Shown: piece after piece, positions 1 through 6,227 of the stretch
How the letters are laid out: the number at the start of each line of letters is the position of its first letter
Numbering within the stretch: position 1 is the stretch's first letter
Assembly (NCBI GenBank): GCA_031362245.1
Contig: JANLSD010000386.1
Coordinates: 1 to 12,974, forward strand
From: JAAURS01 sp031362245
GTDB taxonomy: Bacteria; Cyanobacteriota; Cyanobacteriia; Thermosynechococcales; Thermosynechococcaceae
Direction of reading: 5' to 3'
Length of the DNA stretch: 12,974 bases
Made by a program: the position numbers and the translations under genes
Notes under the pieces: model-generated
The model's database searches: none
Seen by the model: the letters and a program-made list of their open reading frames with translations, nothing else
What the model was told of the DNA's origin: nothing

Positions 1-85
1 TACCCCACCCCAACCCTCCCCTTATAAAGGGGAGGGAGCAAGTCCATATTCTTCCCCCCTTTATAAGGGGGGATTGAGGGGGGTA
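1..85. repeat. Nested inverted-repeat (MITE-like) intergenic element
   Basis: Two palindromes lie side by side. Positions 14-36 form a 10-bp perfect stem with a 3-base loop (ATA), and 54-72 form an 8-bp stem with the complementary loop (TAT). Both are built on CCCCTTATAAAGGGG, one in each orientation. The whole segment is also a larger imperfect inverted repeat: TACCCC at 1-6 matches GGGGTA at 80-85, with the centre near 39-47. I recall C-rich elements of this kind as common dispersed repeats between cyanobacterial genes. It lies about 75 bases past the stop codon of the permease gene, so it could also act as its transcript end. It may extend beyond the left edge. Confidence 0.7.
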
Positions 86-160
86 ATGCAGGGGGGGGAG
101 AGAAAGTCCAACGTGTATGTACACGGCAGGGACCTTAACAGGGTGTATTTAGGCGAAGGG

Positions 161-1180
161 TTAACTGATATGTAGATTCATAAACAGCGTCAAAATCAGC
201 GTAAGCAGCACAATCAAAACCACTAAATAAATCATGGCGCGGGGCCGGAAAATGGTCAGCAACAGCCCTAGGCTCTTGAGGTCAAACATAGGGCCAAAGA
301 CCAAAAAGGCCAAGATTGCGCCGCTGGTAAAGGTGGTAGCAAAAGAGAGGGCAAAAAACGAATCTACGGTGGAGCAGATGGAAATGACGCCGCCCAAAAT
401 CAGCATTGCAACGACGGATGTGACAGGGCCTTGTCCGATGCTCAATACCCATTCACGGGGCACTGCAACCTGAATAATGGCTGCGAGAAGGCTCCCTAGC
501 ACCAGAATGCCGCCCAGTTCCCGCAGTTCCTGCACCATGTTTTCGAGCAGGAGGGGTAGGCGATCTTTCCACGGAATATTGGGTTTGGCGCTGGGTCGAT
601 TCATGGCTGCTGCCGCTGCTGCATCAAAGGCGATCGGCTGTCCAATGGGTTGACCTAGCAAAAACGTACCGGATTGGAGCAGTGCAGGCGTATCGGCGAG
701 GCTGGGCTGGATGAATACATCCGGCATCCATCGAGATAATGCAGGCTGCAAGAAGGGACGCATATCTTTTTGAACGCTGAAAATGCAGCCGACGGTGGTG
801 GCAATGATGAGGGAGAATACGACCCGCAAGACTACAATTTCGGGCTGATCGCGAAAGGCTGTCCAAGTGGCCCAGATCACCACGGGGTTGATGGTGGGCG
901 CTGCCAATAAAAAACCGATCGCCACGGGAACCGAGACACCCTGCATGAGCAGACGACGGGCCACGGGCACGTTCCCACACTCGCACACGGGGAATAGGAA
1001 CCCTAGGAGACTCCCTGCTAGTGCGCCCAGAAAGGGATTTTTGGGCATGAGGGCAATGAGGCGCTGTTCATCTACAAACAGCAGCAATATGCTGGAAACC
1101 AGTACGCCCAATAACAAAAAGGGAATAGCCTCAACAATGAGGCTTAGAAATAGGGTAAACCCACTATTAAATTGAGACAT
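161..1180 (-). CDS. UPF0718/ArsP-type membrane permease
   Basis: The 339-residue protein is a polytopic inner-membrane permease of the UPF0718 family (PF03773, ArsP_1, formerly DUF318, COG0701). The family hallmark is the CECGN box at residues 66-70 inside FPVCECGNVPVARRL, followed by APTINPV at 94-100. Hydrophobic segments lie near 8-35, 48-65, 82-105, 115-134, 222-240, 252-285, 285-310 and 316-334. A long soluble loop (about 136-210), with a six-alanine run at 187-192, separates two membrane halves. A second polar box, SICSTVDSF, lies at 267-275. Some relatives export trivalent organoarsenicals, but most are uncharacterised, so the substrate is unknown. The ATG at 1180 has no clear ribosome-binding site. 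In many genomes a TIGR03943/DUF1980 protein follows; here the downstream side is cut off by the window edge. Confidence 0.88.
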   Translation of the reverse strand: MSQFNSGFTLFLSLIVEAIPFLLLGVLVSSILLLFVDEQRLIALMPKNPFLGALAGSLLGFLFPVCECGNVPVARRLLMQGVSVPVAIGFLLAAPTINPVVIWATWTAFRDQPEIVVLRVVFSLIIATTVGCIFSVQKDMRPFLQPALSRWMPDVFIQPSLADTPALLQSGTFLLGQPIGQPIAFDAAAAAAMNRPSAKPNIPWKDRLPLLLENMVQELRELGGILVLGSLLAAIIQVAVPREWVLSIGQGPVTSVVAMLILGGVISICSTVDSFFALSFATTFTSGAILAFLVFGPMFDLKSLGLLLTIFRPRAMIYLVVLIVLLTLILTLFMNLHIS

Positions 1181-1237
1181 GCGATCGGTGTTTGCTGAAA
1201 TCTGCTGGATTTGGACTGCTAAAGCTGCGCTGTTGCA

Positions 1238-1342
1238 ATGGAAAGAACCCGCTTTGAGTGCCGATTGTCCCCATCAATCATAGAAGCTTACGCCTGCTTT
1301 CGGCACACTCCACTTCACAAGGAGAATTACGAGGGAGGATGA
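1238..1342 (+). other. 34-codon ORF overlapping the HTH gene start (doubtful)
   Basis: An ATG at 1238 opens a 34-codon frame whose TGA (1340-1342) overlaps the ATG at 1339 in an ATGA junction. Such four-base overlaps are typical of coupled toxin-antitoxin genes, and toxins normally precede HigA-like antitoxins of this type. The peptide (MERTRFECRLSPS...) is too short for a RelE/Gp49-type toxin and I do not recognise it. It could be a toxin remnant, a leader or chance. Confidence 0.2.
1334..1338 (+). promoter_or_regulatory. Ribosome-binding site deciding the HTH gene start
   Basis: GGAGG stands 6 bases before the ATG at 1345 and directly abuts the ATG at 1339. The spacing favours 1345. A further AAGGAG at 1319-1324 is too far upstream of either start to be the better site. 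Confidence 0.5.
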
Positions 1343-1344
1343 AG

Positions 1345-1698
1345 ATGAAAACAACGCAAGATAAAACTTACACAGGTGAGACGGTTGTGTCAGGGAGCGG
1401 AAATGTTTTTGCGGATCTGGGGTTGTCCAATCCTGAGGAGCGGCTTGCGAAGGCGCAGCTTGTGCATCGAATCGCTGAGATTATTAAGGAGCGAAGGCTG
1501 ACGCAGGTGGAGGCTGGGGTTATTCTTGGTATCGATCAGGCGAAGGTGTCGAAGTTGGTAAGAGGACGGTTCTCGGAATTTTCTACTTCCACGCTGATGG
1601 ATTATCTGACTCGTCTGGATCAGGATGTTGAGATTGTGGTGAGGCCAAAGCCCAGTTCGAGGGAAACGGCTTTGTTACTTGTGACCATTCCAGATTAA
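1345..1698 (+). CDS. XRE/HigA-like HTH antitoxin-type regulator (HTH_37)
   Basis: From the favoured ATG at 1345 the protein has 117 residues. The frame is open further upstream (to a GTG at 1258), but that part does not look like the family. The segment FADLGLSNPEERLAKAQL (22-39) followed by a helix-turn-helix (LTQVEAGVILGI, 52-63, and recognition helix DQAKVSKLVRG, 64-74) matches the compact XRE-type antitoxins of PF13744/COG5606, normally encoded just after a Gp49/HigB-like RelE-fold toxin. It would bind its own operator and neutralise the toxin. No intact toxin gene is present: the permease diverges at 1180 and only a 34-codon ORF fits between. The gene therefore looks like an orphan antitoxin or a free-standing regulator. 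The C-terminal tail (101-117) is unremarkable. Confidence 0.75.
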   Translation: MKTTQDKTYTGETVVSGSGNVFADLGLSNPEERLAKAQLVHRIAEIIKERRLTQVEAGVILGIDQAKVSKLVRGRFSEFSTSTLMDYLTRLDQDVEIVVRPKPSSRETALLLVTIPD

Positions 1699-1714
1699 AG
1701 GTGTTGGGGAGAAG

Positions 1715-1772
1715 AGAGTTTTTGTAAGGCGATCGCAGCCTAAATCCCTCCATAGAGTTTTTGGGCGATCGC
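1715..1772. repeat. Direct repeat containing two HIP1 sites
   Basis: AGAGTTTTTG at 1715-1724 recurs at 1754-1763, a period of 39 bases. Each copy is followed within three bases by GGCGATCGC (1728-1736 and 1764-1772). These are the last perfect HIP1 octamers before the long HIP1-free stretch. The repeat lies in the 217-base gap after the HTH gene. No function is evident. Confidence 0.45.
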
Positions 1773-1841
1773 TGAGGGACACAATACCGAATATACCTGG
1801 TTCTCCACACGTTTCAAGTGAAGGGTGATGGAATGGTCTAT

Positions 1842-1870
1842 TTTTGTTGAAATCCAACCGTTGATATAAT
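1842..1870 (+). promoter_or_regulatory. Candidate promoter of the small antitoxin/pemK pair
   Basis: A perfect TATAAT lies at 1865-1870, 45 bases before the chosen ATG. The -35 side is weak: TTTTGT at 1842-1847 with a 17-base spacer, or TTGTTG at 1844-1849 with 15. The call rests mainly on the -10 hexamer and its position. Confidence 0.4.
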
Positions 1871-1915
1871 TAATGAGTTGGAGTAATGGCTCTCGCACCA
1901 CCTAGGGGAAGCATC

Positions 1916-2113
1916 ATGCCCTTTACCAAGTTTGAAGAAATTAAAGCTCAGTTTGATATCCATGATGAGCAGCTTTATTTCTATGCCAAAGATACTGATG
2001 GGACGTTAAAGCTGCGACAGGTCAGTGAGTATGAACTTTTGGCTGAAGAAGGTCTAAAAGCTGCGTACGATGATGAACCAGATGGGCTATGGGAAAAGTG
2101 CCTTGAAGGTTAA
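1916..2113 (+). CDS. Small acidic antitoxin-like protein upstream of pemK
   Basis: From the ATG at 1916, which has AGGGGA six bases upstream, the protein has 65 residues. An earlier in-frame ATG at 1886 would add ten residues and has GGAG only two bases away, so it is less likely. The sequence is acidic, ends in DDEPDGLWEKCLEG and has no recognisable DNA-binding motif. The antitoxin call comes from position: its stop codon overlaps, by 11 bases, the best start of a PemK/MazF-type reading frame, which is the usual gene order of such modules. If it is an antitoxin, it would bind and block the toxin by its disordered tail. The toxin is truncated, so the gene may now have no partner. Confidence 0.6.
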   Translation: MPFTKFEEIKAQFDIHDEQLYFYAKDTDGTLKLRQVSEYELLAEEGLKAAYDDEPDGLWEKCLEG

Positions 2114-2357
2114 TCAAAGAGATATTGTTTTAATCAAGTTCCCTTTTTCAGATCTGAGTGGTGCAAAGGTTAGACCTGCGCTGGTTATTTCTAATCAAGG
2201 GTACAACATCAAAAGTCTTGACACGGTTGTTTTAGCACTCACGTCAGATTATTTCCTGGCTGTGTCTGCATGGTTGAATTTGGGACTCCACGCGCACGGA
2301 TTGTTCAAAAATGAAGGATGTAGAGAAGCTTCACCGAGAGGCGATGGAATTGGTTGA
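2103..2357 (+). pseudogene. Truncated PemK/MazF-type mRNA interferase
   Basis: Starting at TTG 2103 the frame reads MKVNQRDIVLIKFPFSDLSG, then AKVRPALVISNQGYN and VVLALTS. This is the canonical N-terminal half of the PemK/MazF ribonuclease fold. R24 in VRP and T47 in LTS correspond to the catalytic Arg and Thr of MazF. An ATG at 2070 in the same frame would add eleven residues that do not look like the family. Family similarity ends near 2250; the remaining residues (DYFLAVSAWLNLGLHAHG...) are unlike MazF and run into the next gene until 2357. About half of the usual 110-120 residues is missing. I infer a deletion that joined the toxin to the tail of another gene, and an inactive product. The core strands needed for folding are lost, although both catalytic residues remain. 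Confidence 0.72.
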
Positions 2358-2658
2358 CCAAGCGGTTGTGGCTCGTCAGCGCGGGGATGTAGCGGCAATT
2401 TTGGGGTTGGCTAGGGCTGCTTTTGCGAAGGAACGGGCGGCGGCTGATCTTGTGGCGATGCAGTTTGATTTGGAACCGACGCGCTCTGTTTTGCATCGGA
2501 GTGCGGCTGTTTTAGCGCTGGAATGCTCTGAGCTACGGGAGGCGGAACGTTTGATTGGTCGGGCGCTGGCGGGGAATCCTCCGGCGGATATTGCGAATGA
2601 GCTGCGTGATTTATTGCTGGAAGAGGTTTATTCTCAACGTCAGGCGATCGGGTTGTAG
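2311..2658 (+). CDS. Small all-helical TPR-like cyanobacterial protein
   Basis: The 115-residue protein is predicted to be almost wholly alpha-helical: helices near 2-24, 26-50, 55-71, 73-88 and 92-108, with the motif DLEPTRSVLHRSAAVLALE at 53-71. It resembles, from memory, a family of small cyanobacterial TPR-like hypothetical proteins with a conserved EPTRS-LYRSAA core. The pattern of paired helices around a small-residue core fits one or two tetratricopeptide-like hairpins, so a protein-binding role is plausible but unproven. The ATG at 2311 has no good ribosome-binding site. It sits in an ATGA overlap with a short frame ending at 2314 (reading MVEFGTPRARIVQK), probably the tail of a lost upstream gene to which this one was once coupled. 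The base composition is GC-rich, unlike the DNA that follows. Confidence 0.7.
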   Translation: MKDVEKLHREAMELVDQAVVARQRGDVAAILGLARAAFAKERAAADLVAMQFDLEPTRSVLHRSAAVLALECSELREAERLIGRALAGNPPADIANELRDLLLEEVYSQRQAIGL

Positions 2659-2708
2659 TTTGCATCTTTAAGCAGGTTGACTATTTATGCCTGTAATCGG
2701 CCCCGTGT

Positions 2709-2730
2709 GTTTAGCTTTAGCGAAGCAAAC
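2709..2730. other. Imperfect hairpin downstream of the TPR-like gene
   Basis: GTTT(A)GCTT pairs with AAGCAAAC around the loop TAGCG, an eight-pair stem with one bulged A. It lies about 50 bases past the 2658 stop codon. No T-run follows on the plus strand, so a rho-independent terminator is not supported. It may be a decayed dispersed repeat. Confidence 0.3.
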
Positions 2731-2763
2731 TTGAGCAGTGGGAAAAGCATAAGTGAACTGTGC

Positions 2764-3024
2764 TCAAATACCCGTTAGGCCAAGGCAGGGTGATGCTCGT
2801 GGGGGTAGTCGATTTGTAACGAAGTAATTAAGTATTTCCAGAGAAAAATAATCTTGAGCCAAAATATTGGATAAATTTAAGGCATAATCTTTATGCCAGA
2901 ACCCTTTGCGTTGAGCGCTAGTGCCATGATCGTCAATCCAACCTCCTACAAACTTATCAAGTTGGGTGAGAGGGAGCTAGTCAAGAAGCTTACCACCCAA
3001 ACAAGCAGCAAAATAATTCAAATA
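2764..3024 (-). pseudogene. Decayed minus-strand reading frame next to the MITE
   Basis: On the minus strand the frame is open from 2976 to a TGA at 2764-2766 (70 codons), with no credible start. The translation has a coding-like composition, for example VGGWIDDHGTSAQRKGFWHK and LNLSNILAQDYFSLEILNYF. The same frame continues upstream as NYFAACLGGKLLD, interrupted only by a TAG at 2977-2979, up to the edge of the inverted-repeat element at 3025. I do not recognise the family. The pattern (no start, one in-frame stop, 5' side bounded by a mobile element) suggests the C-terminal remnant of a gene. It could still be a chance open frame. Confidence 0.35.
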
Positions 3025-3140
3025 TATAGGGCACCTCAAAAAATAGATTTCTGATGGACAAAACCTTTGAAATCTCGCAAACGATTTTCAATAAAATGAA
3101 TTCATTCTCAATAAAGCTGAATTAATCGAGGTGCCCTATA
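3025..3140. mobile_element. MITE-like element with perfect 13-bp terminal inverted repeats
   Basis: TATAGGGCACCTC at 3025-3037 is the exact reverse complement of GAGGTGCCCTATA at 3128-3140. The outermost TATA (or TA) on both sides may be a target-site duplication, leaving GGGCACCTC as the true end. The 90-base interior is AT-rich and codes for nothing, so the element is non-autonomous and would need a transposase supplied elsewhere. TA-type duplications are known for IS630/mariner and for some IS5-group elements; I cannot assign the family. It separates a decayed minus-strand frame from the leader of the SIR2-NB-ARC gene, and its right end may supply promoter sequence to that gene. Confidence 0.7.
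3085..3125. repeat. Two imperfect 20-bp tandem copies inside the MITE
   Basis: TTTTCAATAAA at 3085-3095 recurs as TTCTCAATAAA at 3105-3115, and the following TGAATT is also kept, giving a period of 20 bases. The first copy holds the perfect palindrome AATGAATTCATT (3095-3106). The repeats may be subterminal transposase-binding sites. Confidence 0.45.
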
Positions 3141-3338
3141 GCTTGATGTGAAAAACTGATAAATAATACACTATCACTAATAATTTTCAGCCTAAAATAA
3201 ACCAGGCAACAAAGAAGACATCAAAGCAAAGCTAATTCTCTAAATAAATTACTGAGTTCTAGCTATGAGTGATAGAGGTCGTGCAAAATTGGTGGCTTCT
3301 ACTCAGATTATCAATAAGTAGTTTAGGAGTTTTCACAA
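3141..3338 (+). promoter_or_regulatory. AT-rich leader of the SIR2-NB-ARC gene
   Basis: The segment between the MITE and the GTG start has no clear gene. A weak promoter is possible at its left end: TTGATG at 3143-3148 and TACACT at 3167-3172 with an 18-base spacer. That would leave a leader of about 160 bases. An 18-codon ORF (3265-3321, MSDRGRAKLVASTQIINK) ends 17 bases before the GTG. It has no ribosome-binding site of its own, and I do not know whether it is translated. Confidence 0.25.
3325..3329 (+). promoter_or_regulatory. Ribosome-binding site of the SIR2-NB-ARC gene
   Basis: AGGAG stands nine bases before the GTG at 3339. It supports this GTG as the start, with the predicted SIR2 core following directly. 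Confidence 0.6.
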
Positions 3339-6227
3339 GTGTTAGATTTAGATAAAATCCTGGAAATTCCAGGGAATAAAGTAGTTTATGAATCATTGAA
3401 AAAACGCCTTGAAAATGACGAAGTATTCGCATTCGTAGGAGCAGGTGCTTCATCTCCTCTGTATCCCCTGTGGTCTGGATTGATTAAACAACTAAGTGAT
3501 AAGACTCTAGAAAGAGGTTATATTCCTCCAGAAACTCATGATTTCTGGATAAAGGAAAGCATCAAAAAACCCATGTATGTTGCACAACTGATTAAGCATT
3601 CACTGGGCGAGTCGTCATATAAACAAGCGTTAGCAGAGATTTTTGAAGTTCAGATAGGGGATGAAGGCAATAGATTTACCCCAACTCACGAGGCATTAAT
3701 GCAGATTCCTTTTACAGGATACGTAACCACCAATTACGATCCAGGATTGCTAAATGCTAGATCTAAATATCATCCAACGGCAAGTCCAACTGGTTTTGGT
3801 ACATGGAGTGACAGTTACTTTGTCAAGAATTGGTTAACAAGAGAGATTTTTAAAACAAAAAAGTATCCAGTGCTATACGCTCATGGATTATATGACCGAA
3901 GTGAGACACTGGTGCTTAGTCAAGATGAGTATGAAAAAGCATATACAAATCCGCTATACTTAGAAACTTTTAAATCCCTTTGGACACAGCATTATTTAGT
4001 ATTTATTGGATTCGGATTTAGTGATCCTTATCTAGATTATATAGCGACAAAACAAATCAATAATACTACTGCACAGGCCGCTGGAGAACCACGCCATATA
4101 GCTATTTTAGGACTAGACACTGAATACTCGCCAAGTATACGAAGCATTTATATTAACCAATATAATGCAGAGCCACTTTTCTATCCTATAGTACAATCAA
4201 AAGAAGAAAAATCAGATCGCAGAGCTTTACTTACGATTTTAAAATCATTAATTAAAATTACTAATGGCAACTTGACTCAGCCTGTCAATGGCGAAGAAGT
4301 CAACAATGATGCTAAAGTTTTAATATCGATTAGCAATCCCCATGATTTACCAAGTAGCGAAGCTATTTTAGTTGGTCGCGATAAAGAAATTGAAAAAATC
4401 CATGAAATATTCCATGGCAAGCAATGTCTTTTTATCACTGGAATTGATGGAGTTGGAAAGTCAGAACTAGCTTTGGCGTATGCTAAAAAATATAAACAAA
4501 ATTATTGTGGGGGTAGTATTTGGATTAATGTTTCAGATGATATAGAAGAAAAAATTATTGAATATGCAAAAAATAATTTTTTCTCTGAGTTTCAAGGGAA
4601 AAAAGTTACATTAAAGTCTTGCCTCAAAAAATGGACTCCAAAGAAAGAGCCAGTCCTTATTATTGTAGACGATCTTGAGAACATTGCAGACATAAAATAT
4701 TTTTTAGACTCAACTACTAATGAAACTCGTTTTAAATTTTTAATAACTTTTCAACAATCCCAAACCTTTGCTTATAGTGCAGTTAAGCTTCAGCCCTCAG
4801 ATACTATCTCTCAAAAAATTATAGAAAATATTCTAAATTCAGTTCGTGATAGACCTGACATAAAACGGGATTGGAGTAAACTAAAAATCCTTTGCGAACG
4901 TTTAGGACACCTTCCATTAGCTGTCCTGCTTGTTGGAAGAATTCTGGAACAAGAGTGGGCTACTAGTGTTGATGACATTCTCAAGGAATTTGAAGAAGAT
5001 GGACTTACTGCTGAGTTCATAAGGGATAGAGATCCTAGTACAGTTGCAGGGAAAGGTATCAAAGCAGCCTTTGAAGTAACTTGGCAACGTCTATCAGAAA
5101 AAACAAGACGCTTAGGAATTTACTTGAGCTTATTTGCAGGTGCTCCATTTCCCTCGGCCCTATTAAGGGATTTCCCAAGCTATAACGGTATCGATTTAAA
5201 AATTACAATTTCTCTTGAAGAGCTACAAAAGTTTTATCTTGTCAAGTGTACTGATATTGAAAACAGATTTTATCAAATGTATTCAATGATGTATGATTTT
5301 ATTCGCGATGAAAAATCTAACAAATATCAAGACATTTGCAATTTAAAGAAACAAGCATGTTGGGCTATCATCACAGCCATCCAAGAATTTCCTGTTGATA
5401 AATCAAATGATTTTTTTCAGAAAAGAGATCTTATTCGTCCCCATATAAAATCAGTTATGGCTAATTGCTCTAATGAATTTCCACGTGAATTGTCATCACA
5501 AGTTATTAATGCAAGAAGAGAGATTGGACTTATATATTATGATGAAGGAGACTATACTCTCGCACTTACTCACTTAAAAATATCGCGTAGAGATAATCAT
5601 AAACTTGGCAAATTACATAATCTTGAATTAGCAAAAACTCTTACAATCATAGCAGCTATATACATAAAATTGTATTGGAATCGTAAAACAAGTGTCTTAG
5701 AAAAACGCCATAGCAAATTATGCGAAGCCTATGCTAATGCCTCGATTTCTCTATTTAAAAAACTTAATATTCCAGATGTAGATAAAGAATATCTCACTGC
5801 TCGCACTACACTAGCTGATATCGGTTGGAAAAAAGCTAAACAAGATGATCCAATACTATATACATTTGAATCTATTCTTAAAGACTTGATGAATATTAAA
5901 CAAAAAAATCATGCTGACGACCAGTCCGAAATAGCTGAAATGCATACAATCCTTGGAGGATACTATGAGAAAATTAATGACATAGATAAAGTTGGAGAAC
6001 ATTATTGCAAATCTCTGAAGTTATATAGAAGACTTTATGGGAAAAATCATACTTATGTGGCAATTAGTTATAGTAGTCTATCTAATTATTATAAGAAGCT
6101 AGGTAATCTCAAGAAAGCTGATTACTTAATTTCAAAAGCTATCGATATAGTTGCAATTCTAGGACAGTCAGAATATATTAACTTTTTTAGAAGCAAACAA
6201 AATGAGATTGAATACCTTAAAAATTGA
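3339..6227 (+). CDS. SIR2-NB-ARC-TPR NLR-like (STAND) putative antiphage receptor
   Basis: This 962-residue protein has three parts. Residues about 20-300 form a SIR2-like domain (PF13289 type): nucleotide loop FVGAGAS (32-38), TTNYD (130-134; N132 likely catalytic), YAHG (180-183; H182 likely catalytic), SQDEY (194-198) and GFGFSDP (224-230). Residues about 340-660 form an NB-ARC switch: LVGRDKEI (344-351), Walker A GIDGVGKS (368-375), Walker B VLIIVDDLE (439-447), GHLPLA (523-528; GLPLA equivalent), then the winged-helix region. Residues about 720-945 hold TPR repeats, the last of kinesin-light-chain type (YGKNHTYVA, 900-908). Known SIR2-STAND proteins such as Avs5 deplete NAD after sensing phage, so an abortive-infection role in the cytoplasm is inferred. 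Oddities: the MHD motif is MYS (647-649), and the sensor strand reads FLITFQQ without the usual Arg. The gene is AT-rich and lacks HIP1, suggesting transfer. Confidence 0.88.
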   Translation: MLDLDKILEIPGNKVVYESLKKRLENDEVFAFVGAGASSPLYPLWSGLIKQLSDKTLERGYIPPETHDFWIKESIKKPMYVAQLIKHSLGESSYKQALAEIFEVQIGDEGNRFTPTHEALMQIPFTGYVTTNYDPGLLNARSKYHPTASPTGFGTWSDSYFVKNWLTREIFKTKKYPVLYAHGLYDRSETLVLSQDEYEKAYTNPLYLETFKSLWTQHYLVFIGFGFSDPYLDYIATKQINNTTAQAAGEPRHIAILGLDTEYSPSIRSIYINQYNAEPLFYPIVQSKEEKSDRRALLTILKSLIKITNGNLTQPVNGEEVNNDAKVLISISNPHDLPSSEAILVGRDKEIEKIHEIFHGKQCLFITGIDGVGKSELALAYAKKYKQNYCGGSIWINVSDDIEEKIIEYAKNNFFSEFQGKKVTLKSCLKKWTPKKEPVLIIVDDLENIADIKYFLDSTTNETRFKFLITFQQSQTFAYSAVKLQPSDTISQKIIENILNSVRDRPDIKRDWSKLKILCERLGHLPLAVLLVGRILEQEWATSVDDILKEFEEDGLTAEFIRDRDPSTVAGKGIKAAFEVTWQRLSEKTRRLGIYLSLFAGAPFPSALLRDFPSYNGIDLKITISLEELQKFYLVKCTDIENRFYQMYSMMYDFIRDEKSNKYQDICNLKKQACWAIITAIQEFPVDKSNDFFQKRDLIRPHIKSVMANCSNEFPRELSSQVINARREIGLIYYDEGDYTLALTHLKISRRDNHKLGKLHNLELAKTLTIIAAIYIKLYWNRKTSVLEKRHSKLCEAYANASISLFKKLNIPDVDKEYLTARTTLADIGWKKAKQDDPILYTFESILKDLMNIKQKNHADDQSEIAEMHTILGGYYEKINDIDKVGEHYCKSLKLYRRLYGKNHTYVAISYSSLSNYYKKLGNLKKADYLISKAIDIVAILGQSEYINFFRSKQNEIEYLKN

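Noticed and set aside
234..473. Plus-strand open frames over the permease gene, and similar antisense frames over argD, purS, purQ and the HNH pair
   Set aside because: They are shadows of well-supported genes, with no family motif and no ribosome-binding site.
2709..2730. Hairpin as a rho-independent terminator of the TPR-like gene
   Set aside because: The stem is bulged and not followed by a T-run.
4811..5062. Minus-strand 83-codon frame inside the SIR2-NB-ARC gene
   Set aside because: It lies fully within the NB-ARC coding region, whose frame carries all the motifs; the antisense product is low in complexity and Ser-rich.
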